From: Euglena gracilis
Lineage: Eukaryota; Euglenida; Euglenophyceae; Euglenales
Assembly (NCBI GenBank): GCA_039621445.1
Contig: CP154954.1
Location: 21,213,681 to 21,277,680 of the forward strand
DNA: 64,000 nucleotides
Direction of reading: 5' to 3'
Part shown: piece by piece, positions 48,096-59,300 of the stretch
How positions within the stretch are numbered: position 1 is the stretch's first letter
Layout of the letters: each line of letters starts with the position of its first letter
Notes under the pieces: generated by a model
What the model was told of the DNA's origin: nothing
The model's input: the letters and a program-made list of their open reading frames with translations, nothing else
Database searches by the model: none
Made by a program: the position numbers and the translations under genes

Positions 48096-51000
48096 GTTTG
48101 ATATGAGGGCGTACATGGTTTAGGTGGGGGGGGTGTCCCCCCCCCTCCTGGCCCGCAGGGGGGGGGGTCCGGACCACCCCCCCACCTGCCAGGGGGTCCG
48201 GACCGACCCTCGGGGGGGTTCCCGGGACGCCCCAAAAAGGGTCATTTTTTTCCTCCGGCGCTTCGCGCCGAAAATTTTTTGCATTTTTGGCACATTTTTG
48301 CCCAAAAAAATGCCCAAAATGGCACTTTTGGTCGTTTTGGGGGGTCAAAAATTTTTCGGTAACCCAGACCGCGCACCTGTTTAGGTGGGGGGGGGTGTCC
48401 CCCCCACCCCCCCTCCTGGCCCGCGGGGGGGGGGGGTCCGGACCCCCCCCCCCCCACCTGTCCTTATATCGAACCCTGCCCCCCTCCTCGCTGGCGCAGC
48501 TCACCGTGCCCAGGGCCGGCCCGGAAGTGGTCTGTTGGACCCGGGGGGGGGGGGGGGTTGGGAGCCCAGGGCCCCACTGCCCGGACAAAAAAAACCATCC
48601 ACACAAAACCCCCCAAAAACCCACAGAACAATTATGGGAAGCTGCCCCAATTTTCCCCATGTTTCCCCCCGTAATTTTTGTCTTGTGTTGCAAGCCGCCG
48701 TCAGGGGCAGTCAAATGACACACACAGAAATACGGGGTGATGTAATGCTGTCAAGTTTTGTGTTTGTTTTTGAAATGAAAGACCACAACAAAGCGACCAG
48801 GAAATCATTTTGACCGTTTGAATTCTTGAGGTTCTTTTTTGCCAAAAAAAACTTCAAACAAAAACTTAAATGTTAAATTTCCCCATTTTTTTTGCATATG
48901 GGAAATCATGAGAAATCAAAAGAATTTCCATGATTTTGATTTTTGAGCTGTTTCCATAATTTTGTCTCGCATAATTTTTGTCCTCACCCCAACCTCTTGG
49001 TCCCTGGCTGGCCCCGGCACTGCGGGAGCAGATTGGCGCGCTACTGGAAGTGGAGAACATGACGGTGGGGGCGGAGCTGGGGGTCCAGCCCAGAGCTGGG
49101 GGGTTGCTCGAGGCCGGCCGAGCATCCTTAGTTCCCTCGTGGTCCGCCCGCCGTCACAATCTGAATCAACCAGGGCGGTCCACAAGGGATGGGAAGTTTT
49201 TTTTTCAAAGGATTGCCCCTTAAGGACTGCCTTAGGCCCAAGGGAGGGCCAACGGCCGGTCTGGGGATCGAATGAGGGCAAAAATCAAACGGTCGGAGAA
49301 CGTATTTTTGACGTTTTGGGTGGATGGGCGATGGTCCAAGGACGCCCGAAATCACTTTGTTCCCCGAAGTCGACCCATTTTTGCCACAATACGGCCCTTT
49401 TTCCGTCCATTTTTTCCGATGAATTTTTCATTGACTGTGCTGGGACAGGCAGTGTCTTTTTTCCCGTTAAGGACCGCCCTGGCACCAACTCGTCGAGTTA
49501 CGGCCCGCAATGTTTCGCGGAGAAAGTCATTTCCTCTCCCCCAACCTTCCCCCCCCCCCCCGCGGACGTCGGCGAGCGGGGTGAGCATCAAAGTGTTCTG
49601 CTTCTTTCCCCCAAAGACGGACGCCGTCGTCCCCCCCCCCCGGCCCTGTCTGCTGAGAGGCCAGTTCGCCCTCCAGACCCTCTCCCACTGGCCGTCCTGC
49701 CGGCGGTATTACCTCGTGGACCTGTGGCAGCCCCAGGCAGGGCTGAACGGGAACCTGGGAAGCCCTCGTGGATGGGGTGGGGGAAGGTCGCAGCACCCCC
49801 GGGGAGGATGAAGGGGCACAATTGACTCCCTTTGGCGGCCTGGCTTTGCGGGGGGGAGTGCTCCAGCCCCCCCCCCCCCCCCCCCCCCCGGTGCAGTGGC
49901 CCGAAACGGCCTGAAGCCGCCTTGGCAACCATGGGTTGCCCATGGGCAGGCACCCCATGGCCTACGGCATCCCCCTCCCCGGCGGTGGTCGGAAGCTTTG
50001 CAGGGCTCGAACCCCGACCCCCACCCTGGTGGGTCGGGAGACCAACCCCCACCAACCCTTCCCATTTTCCCCCCTTCCATTTTTTGGTCAAAGTGTTGGT
50101 TAAAGCCGAGGGCCCCTTTCCCGGGGCAGTGCCAAACCGGGTGGGGAGGGGGTATGTGTGCGGCGGACGGGAGAGCCTACGGCACACTGCAGTGGTAGGT
50201 GCGGAACACCAAGGCCAGTCTGATCCGGATAGATTATTGGTTAAGGTGTTGGCCTCACAAGCAGGAGGTCGTGGGTTCGAGACCCAGGTCCCGCCGTGTG
50301 AGTGGTCGACCCCGTACTGGCAGAGGATATACCGCGGGGATCGATCGGCGCACCTTCGGCTGTATACAGGCACCCCCCCTCACCTGGCCTCCCCATCCAG
50401 CCCCGGCGCCAGGACAACTACACGGAGTCCGCCAACGTCCCCCTCCCCCAACAGGAACGCTACCTCGCCGAGGCCCGCCATCCCCCACGGCTGGGCGCCG
50501 CTGAGGGTCGTCCCCCGAGGGAAGGGGTTGGGCTTTGGTTCGGTTTGGAGGAGGCTTCGACCCCTTCCCCCGATGGTTGGGTCCGTTTTGGGGGTGGGGG
50601 GATGACAACGCAACCCCGGCACTGAGCTTTTTTTTAAGTTTTGTGACCCAAGGGGTGGGTGGGCCCCAGCTGAGACCCCCCCCCCCGGGGGTCGGGCCAA
50701 GCGGGCACCCTCCCGGAGGCGGGTTTTTCTTCTATTTTCGGCGCTTTGCGCCGAAATCATTTTTTTTTTGTGCCCAAAATTGACCCCCCAAAAGTGGGCC
50801 CCCCGAGCCCCCCCCCCCCGGGTCCTGGAGGTGAGTGGGTGGGTGGGTCCGGACCCCCCTCCCCCAGGGCCTTAAAACAACTTCTGCCCCAGCGCGAAGG
50901 TGCTGGGGGCCCAAAAATGCCATTTTTCAGGAAACGTGCCTCGGTTGGCCCAAGCCAGGACACAGAACAAACCCCCTCCTGGCAGGGGTTTGGCGAGGGC

Positions 51001-53322
51001 ACCGGACGGTACCCTGGTCCCTTGCCCTTTGCAGTGATGGGTGGTGGGCTGCCCAAACAGTGCTGCCCTTGCTGGCGCTGCAAAAGAGGCCCTGGGAACC
51101 CCTTTCAGCCGCCATCAATCGCTTGAGGAGGGCATGAGAAATCGCTTGAGAAAGGGATGTTTGCTGTCTTAACAGGTCAGGGAAACTGCTGGAGGGGGAG
51201 ATGGCCCTTGACAGCTTGGCCAAGTGCCAGGGGGTGGGGAAGCACTTATGTTTTGCTTGAGTTTTGCAAACCTTATCGGGCACATTCAAAATGAACGGAT
51301 AAAATAATTTAGGGAACCAAGGGTTTTGATTCAGCGGGAAAAAATTTAAACCACTTCCGTGGAACAACCCTCCGCACCAACATGCCTGGCTCAGGCAGCA
51401 CCAGGAAGTGCACCTGCTGACTGCGTGCCAGCGCGTCAAAAAAAGTGGGGGTTTCAAATATTGGGGCATGGAAGGCTCTTTGCCGACACAGTGCCCTGTC
51501 CTTGGAAGCTTGGAAGCTCTTCTGGCATCCCGGCAGTGCCGGGGGTTGGAACGGCTCAGCCGTGCCACCGCCTGGCACCGTTCAACGCCTCCGTGGTCTA
51601 CCTCCGGATGTTCACCACGGAGGCGGCCAAACGGATCCCCGACGCCATGGCCGGCGCTCGCTCATTTTTCTTTCCGGGCGTGGTGAGTTGGTGCATGTGC
51701 CCGGTGGCGTGCGTGCGTCGCAGGTTTCAAGCGTTCCCGTAATGGTCCACATGAGCTGTATGATTTCCACAGCTTGTGAAACATAATGAAGGAGGTCCAA
51801 GGGCAGAGGGTGAGCAGACTTTTTTTTTAAGGAAGTACGCCGCCCCCCCCCCCCTGGGAGGGACAGGCTGGGGGGTGGGGGATTTTCGACCCCCCTCCCC
51901 CGTGGGATCGCATTTTGGGGCGGGTAGTGCTATGGCACGCCCCCCGCCCCCGGCGCCAACGGTGCCGGGGCCCGAAAATGGCCATTTTCAAGGGACAATT
52001 GGCTTGGTCAGCGGTCACTGGAGTCCAGATTAGGGGGGGGGGTTCCTGCTCTGGGCAGGCACCGCCCAGCGCAAGGCACCCCCTCCTCCCCCCGGGGTCG
52101 GCAAACAGGCAGCCTGAGGGTGAGGTTTCTGCCTCACCAAGGCCGCTCCGCAGCCTCTCTCCAGCAAACGCTGCGCACTTGCATGCGGCAGCCTCGGAGA
52201 CTTGGCATGCACGCCCACCCCAGCTCTCCTCAGCACCCGCCGTGTCTCATGTCCCTGGACTATGTATACATCGACGCCCGGCACGACTACTGTGGGGTGA
52301 TGGAGGACCTCCTAAGCAAGCACCTATGCCTAAAATGGCCTAAAATGGTCTAAAATGACTTTCTGACCCCCTATAGGTGGGGGTCCCTAAAATGGTCTGA
52401 AATGGCCTAAAATGGGGAAAATGCTGTTGCACAACACTTTTTTTTGTGAACAACTGAATCCATTCCGGTAATGATTTTTGGTGTCTTTTGTTAATGTGGA
52501 CGGCGAATGCTAATGTGGACGGTGAACAGTGCATTTGGTTGAAGAGCACAGCCCACAAAGCCCATTTTTCTGATCCCAATTAATATTAGTATCAGTCCCC
52601 AAATCCACGGCCCTCAAACTTCTTTTGGCGCTGAATTTTGAAGGTTTGGGCAGCTGTATTTTGTGAAGATTTTCAGAGAGCTTCCCATTTCGGCAATTTT
52701 CAACAACCATTTGGCACACAGTATCGAAGAGTTTTGCATACAACAACCAACCCAAAATGGCTAAAATTTTCCTAAAATATGGCGAATACAGCAAAATCGG
52801 ACGAAAAAATACGAAAACAGGAGAAAGGGTCGAAAACATATGTCATTGCTGCGATCGTGGACTAATCGTGGATGGGGAATAGACAAAAAAAAACAGAATC
52901 AAGGAAGCGGTAAATATTCCATTCTGCTTCAAACGCCATGTTTGACAGAAATGTAACACAAAAATAGAATAACTAACGTGATTTTAAGGAATTCAACATT
53001 CCTGAAGTAACACCAAATTGAAACGAAAGGAACAGCATTGCGCCTTGCTTTCTTCTTCCAGGAGAAACAAGAGGACAGTGCAGGAAAACAGAACGAAGAC
53101 AAGCTTAGAACAACAAACGAAGCGATCAAATTGGATTTCACCGAGCAACAGCATCATCTTTAAAAAAACACTTCTTTTTGCGAAATCCCGCAAAAATGGT
53201 GTTGATTTCACAAAATACAAAAAGCCGGGCGCTGTTTTGGTAGCGCAAATAAAAACTTTTAATATTTTCCCAACATTTTTTTTTTTTTTTTTTGAGTTTT
53301 TATTTTTTTTTTTTTTTTTTTT

Positions 53323-53374
<52 letters not shown>

Positions 53375-56300
53375 CCCCTTTTTTTTTTCATTTTTTTTTT
53401 TTTTTTTTTTGTTTCCGAAAAATATTTTCACTGCTGTAAATTTGAACTGTTCAGAATTCCTGTATGGGTATGAATTAAGATTTGTTGAGCTTCCCATGGT
53501 TTTGATCCAGTGTTCATGAATTTTGCACGCTTTTTTGGCTGTACGTTTATTATCACTGAATAAGAGAAGGTTTGCAAACGTTATGATACAGTTTTTGGGA
53601 GAAAAATGCTGCAAAATTATGGTTTTCAGAACCCCCACCTGTGCCTTAAAATGGCCTAAAATGGCCTGAAATGGCCTGAAATGGCCTAAAATGGGGAAAT
53701 TTTTGGGCTTGACTATAGGTGCTTGCTTCTGAGCTACTGGCCCAAGGTGCGGGTGGGGGGTATCTTCGCGGGGCATGACTTCTACTTTGCTGACCACTTC
53801 CTCTTGGGGAGAGATGACTGGCGGGGCGATCTTTTCGGTGCTGTTTTCCACGTGCAACCTTTTCCTCGATTTTTTTCAAGTCATTTGTTGCATCTGGTCT
53901 TGTGCCTCTAAAAGCGAATTTCCTTTTATTTACACTTTCAAGAACCAGAGAGGAGAATTTTGGTTGGTTTGTTGCCAGATGACAGTAAAAGGTATTTCTT
54001 GGCAGTCCTGGAAAATGAGGCTCATTGCCCTGGCAACCCAACAATCCCATCCCGATGTCCATGAAAAAGCTGCACAGCTGTGGTTAGGGTTCGGGTTAAA
54101 CCCTAACCCTAACCCTACCTTGGTCCCTCGAAAGTGCCACTTTTCGGCGTGCCGATCCGAACCCTAACCCCATCCCTCCAATTAAACGCGGAATCTCCGC
54201 ATCCACCCATTTCTGGATCCGGCGCAATTCTGGGGCACCGCGGGACCGAAACAGGGGGAGCGTCGGACGCGGGGGTGCACCTGCCCCTATGCCAACAGTC
54301 AAATATCCCCTGATCTGGCAAGTGCATGTTTTTTTTTTGCTGGTTTCTTTGTGATCCGGGTTGAATATTATTTTACAAATGTCAGATCCCACCCCCCCCC
54401 CCGGGGGGGGGCGCTTTGGCCCACGCCATGATTGACTGTAAGGCTGGGGGGCCAACCTTGGGGGCCAAGTTTGCATGTAGGGGGGGGGGCAAGTGCCTGG
54501 GGGGGGAGGTCGAGCAGGATGGAATCCATGGGGGATGGGGGTGGGGAAGGGCGCCCCCCGCCGGTCTCTTTGCCACAACGGGGAGCGGCACGCGGAGGCC
54601 GTGAAGGGCGCGGTGGTGGAGTTCGCCCGGGACTCAGGTGGCCGAAATGGCACAAACCTGGTGGCCACACCCTGCTTTGGAATGCCCAGGAGTTGCAGCC
54701 CCACGGCTGATGATGGGAAGTCCCATGGGCGGTGGGGCGGGGGGGGGGGAGGGCGGCACCGGCCCTGCCTGTTTGTCCCGGGATGGTTCAGGTCAAGCTT
54801 TCTCAACGCAGTGTTGGCGGGTGGGTGGCCCCCACGGTCGTTCCCCGCAGCACCGCCCCGTGCAGCCATTACAGTCCCGTGTTCTTCCCCGGGGTGTTCT
54901 GTGGCTGGGCGGATGGGGAGGGCTACCCTAGTTGCAGGCAGCCAGCCACCAACCCCAACCAGCCCCTTCAAAGTTCTCCGCAACCTTTTGCTCAATCCAG
55001 GAGTTCGCCAATCGGTGGCTTAATTTCGATTTGGCGTTGTTTTTATTCGAAGGTTGCCCGCTTGGCCGAGCTCAATGTTGCTGGGTCTTTGCAGAAAATT
55101 TAGCATGCAAAGGTCCAAACCTTTTCAGCAGAGGGTTGGAAGCCTGTGCCTCTAAAATGATCCCTGTTGTAGACATCGACGGGTGGGTGGGGAACCCGCA
55201 TATTTCTGTGGTCAAATCCAACCGATCTAGAAGGGAGCTGGTCAGGAACATCTGGTCAGGATTGACTTTGGTGGCCTAATGTCATCCCAGCACCATTCTT
55301 TTAAAATAAAATAAGATTGGCTGGGGGGGGGGTGTCATCTGGGGGGGATTCACTTTTTTTGCATTTTTTTTTGATTTTGGCAAAAGCTTTTTGTCTTTTC
55401 CCTGCATTTTTTTGATTTCAGCCGTAAAACGTTTTCGAATTAGAATAATTCTGCATATTGGACTCCGATTTTCCCTGAGACCAAGCACCTCCAGCGACAA
55501 ATCTGACAAATTCTGACAATCGTGGCAAATCCCGACATATTTTTTTTGGCCTCTAGATGTGTGGGTTCGGACAAATCTTGTCAAATCCCGACAACACTCA
55601 AAATTATTTAAATTAAAAAATCTTTTTGCAAAAATAATTTTTGGACAAAAGGATGGACGAAGTTTCCCAAAAGGAATGTTTATGACTTTCCTGAATTTCT
55701 TTGCTTTTCTTTGTTTATGCTTTTTGTCTTCACGGGTTGTTCTAAAAATGAGAGCCGTTTTCTTTGGTGTTGGTTCAAAAGGAGCTTGTTGTCAGTGAGC
55801 ATAAGTTTTATGTCTCAACAACGATAGGGCCACTATTTCCATCAAGAAGACGGTCAAGAAGTCAAAATGTCATTAATTTTCCTTGTTTCCCGCAGACATC
55901 ATTTTGCTTGAATTTGAGATTAAAAAAAGCTTGGCATTGTCCAGCAGCTGGTTGAAATTGCTATGTAAGTGGATTTGCATTAGAGCACTGGTGTATGTGG
56001 CAATTCTCATGAGAATCGACCATTTCCAACATTAATGTTCTATTTCCCAGGCCTCCTTTTTTCCTCCGCGGTTTTATCTCTGTGCATCAGAGATGAATGT
56101 GTTGTAGATGCAAAACGTAGGCATCGTAGAAAAATATCAGTGGTCCTTGGACAATTGTGGTATGCAATCCAAGAAATCATTGCAAGGAGGATGATTTTAG
56201 GATGCTAAGGTTTGACAATTCTTGCAATTCCTGACAAAGACAATAAAATATCATGTGTCTGAAGGTGATTTCCAGTATGCCCCCCCCTTGTCTTTTTGTC

Positions 56301-59300
56301 CACGACCCTCACTCATTGTGGAAGATGAACCTTTGCTGGCCCCTGGTTCAAGGCAAATGTCAGTGGTGCAGGGGGGGATATGAAGCGCGCATATTCTTCA
56401 CATATTTTGCATATTTAGCACATGTTGGCCAAAAAGTGCATGTTGTGTATATTTAGCACATATTCCGAGAGTTTTCAGAATTTCTGCCACATACTTTACT
56501 CATTCCATGTCTTTTGGGGCCGTTTGAATTTTTCCAACCATTTTAAGCCATTTGCTTTCATCTCAGGCGGTGCATCTCGCATTTAAGCTTTTTTTTTGGT
56601 CGATGTGCGCATTTTCGCAAACCGACCAAAAACCACTTTGATCGCCAGCGTTACAAGGGGTGAGAGCAAGGGGCAGCAGGATTGGACAAAATAAGAGCGA
56701 TTTCTCATTTTTGGCACTGACTCTCCCAGGAATTATGTGTTTTTTTGCTGTTTTTTTTTAGGTTGGAATGTCACAAAAACCCCCGGACCTATCCCCCCAA
56801 AGTGAAAAAAAACACCGACAAAAACTCCAAAACCATTGTACCGCCACCCCCATTCCCTGTGTGACAGCTGCCAGCGCCAGGTGGTGCTCTGGAGGTGGGG
56901 TGCAGGTCCATCCCTTTGCTTGCTTTTTGAAGTTTTGCGACACGTTGTGGAGGTTTTTGAAGTTGGTTACGAAAGGAGTGGAAGTGCACATGCCACATGA
57001 ACAATGCACTGTTCGAGAATTCTGCCACCGAGGGATGATGAAGAGGATACAGAACACAGCAGGACTGCCACCGGTTGCCCATTGAGTTCGGTGGCAAGTT
57101 GTCCATCAATGCCCCACTGATGTTTAAGGCTCCGTGGCACCAACGCAACGTCATAAATGAGGTCGGTTTGCGCAAATGCGCACATGGACGATGTGCGCAT
57201 TTGCGCACATGGACGATGTGCGCATTTGCGCACGCCGACGCTTTAAAACCAACCAAGAGCCTCCAATGGCAGTGTGTTTGGAGCTGGAAAATGAATATGG
57301 CAACACTGTGATATTACCTCCCTGGTATTCATTTGGTGCTGGACCCCTCTGTTGAATGCTGCTGGTATGTTTGGGCGGTTGGTGTGCGCAAATGCGCACA
57401 TCAGCCATTAAAATGGTTGCTTTTCACAACTGTGGGCACCAACCAGAACTATTTTTCATTTTGAAGCCTTGGCAACAGGGATTTCTGCCACAAGAGAAGG
57501 ATCGAAACAGGAGGAGAGCAGATTGTGGGGGTGTTGTGCTCAAAGTGGTGGTGTTGCAAGGTACGTCTGAGAAGGTCAAATGAAGTGTGTCGGTATTTTT
57601 AAGTTAGTAGACACATCCATTTCAAGCCAATGTATTGTGCCTCATTTTGAGACTAAAAAGGGTGAAGGGCACTTTTAAACTCGTTTTTTTTTGGATAAAA
57701 CCTGAAGATGTTGTTTATTTTGATGTTTCAGGGGCTAAGAAATGGTTTTTAACAGGCTCAATTGCCAATGCCCAAATTTGGGCCCGCAGGCTGGTCATTC
57801 TGTTGAGTTTAAGTAAAACAGAATACCTTGCATTTAAGGATTTTCAAACTGCAGTGGTGCCACACCCTCCAAATGATACGTGGGTTAAGTTGCAGAAAAG
57901 GTTGGCGTGCACAGATGCGCAAACCGACCAAAAAGTCTGGTTTCGCATTTGCACAAACCAACCACTTGAACAAATTTACAAACACACCAATTGCAGCTGG
58001 CACAGATGGTCTTTTTCACAGTTGCACAAACGGCTGGTGTGCGCATTTGCGCACCATCTATTTGCGCACACCATCTATTTGCGCATTTGCCCGCCCACCA
58101 ATATCTCACATAGACAAGTTTCAGGTTATTGTTTCAGGCGTATGCCCACCCACCAAATCGTTCAGTCAATATCCTAATTTAATAAGACAGCCATTGTAGG
58201 ATTCTGAACACACCTGCTGGGTGTAGTCTATATTATGTGCTGCGGTGATTCCTGCTCCTAGGCACCCTATTTGCCAAAGTCCCTGCTCCCATCTCCGCGT
58301 CCTGTGGCAACACATCACATCCTCCCTACATTTTTTTTATATTTTCGGGGTCGTATCTTGTCATTTTCATAAAAAATGTCGATGTGCGCAATTGCGCACA
58401 TCGTCAAAGAAAAAAGCTTAAGTGCGAGATGCGCCGCCTAAGTTCATTTCGGAGGCATTTTCGAGCTTTTTTTTTTCCAATTTCGGGCCATTTTTTTTAA
58501 CATTGAGCAACTTAAGGCCATTTTTGGGCCATTTTGGACCATTTATGGTCATTTTTGGTCATTTTCTATCATGGTTGGCCTTTTTTTTTGAGAAAATCTG
58601 CTGCTTTGGTCATTTGAGCCATTTTCCATCGCAAAATCATTGTAATTTGCTGAAAATGGCCAAAAACGACCAAAAAGAAAATAGGCCCAAAATGGCCCGA
58701 AATGATGGGAAAATGGTCTAAAACAGCCGATTGTGCCCGTTGTGGGCTGAAATGGCCCCAGAATGGACCAAAACGGCTTGAAATGACTTGCTGGTTGGGT
58801 CATTTGAATATGTCCAAATATGTCTCGGTTCCAGGAAAATTGTATGTATATTCAGCATATTTTTCCGCATTTTTAACGCATATCCCTGCATGTTTTAGCG
58901 CATATTTGGGGGAGCTTTTTAGCGCATATTCCCCCCCCCCCCTGGTGGGTAGTGGTATGGACTGCATTCAAATACTGCCAATTCAATGAGGAGCAATTTG
59001 AGTTTGCTGCCTGAAATCTGCCTGGAATGAGTCCCGCACTCCACAAGTAAGTGATGACAAGATTCCATCTCATGGGTCAACCACCTTGTGTTTAACACAC
59101 ATCATTTGCCTCGGATCAACCTTTTCCAAAATCATGTTGCTGGGACCCCACCTCCAGTGTTCAAACCCCGACAAGTCCTGACAAATCTTGACAATTTCAA
59201 CAAAATGCCAAGCTTTTGGAGGTGCTTGCCTGAGACCAATCCTTTTTGTCATTTTTGAATCTTTGGCCAATAATTTGCATATTTGCAAATAGAATCAGAT

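Noticed and set aside
50222-50295. Functional tRNA-Val gene (CAC anticodon)
   Set aside because: The anticodon stem has mismatches and no acceptor stem closes; recorded as SINE-like instead.
53018-53519. Poly-Phe and poly-Lys open frames
   Set aside because: They arise from the poly-T tract.
54080-54120. ccctaa run as a telomere or interstitial telomere
   Set aside because: Only about four units, and the run is part of a TIR element family also seen at 43040 and 43510.
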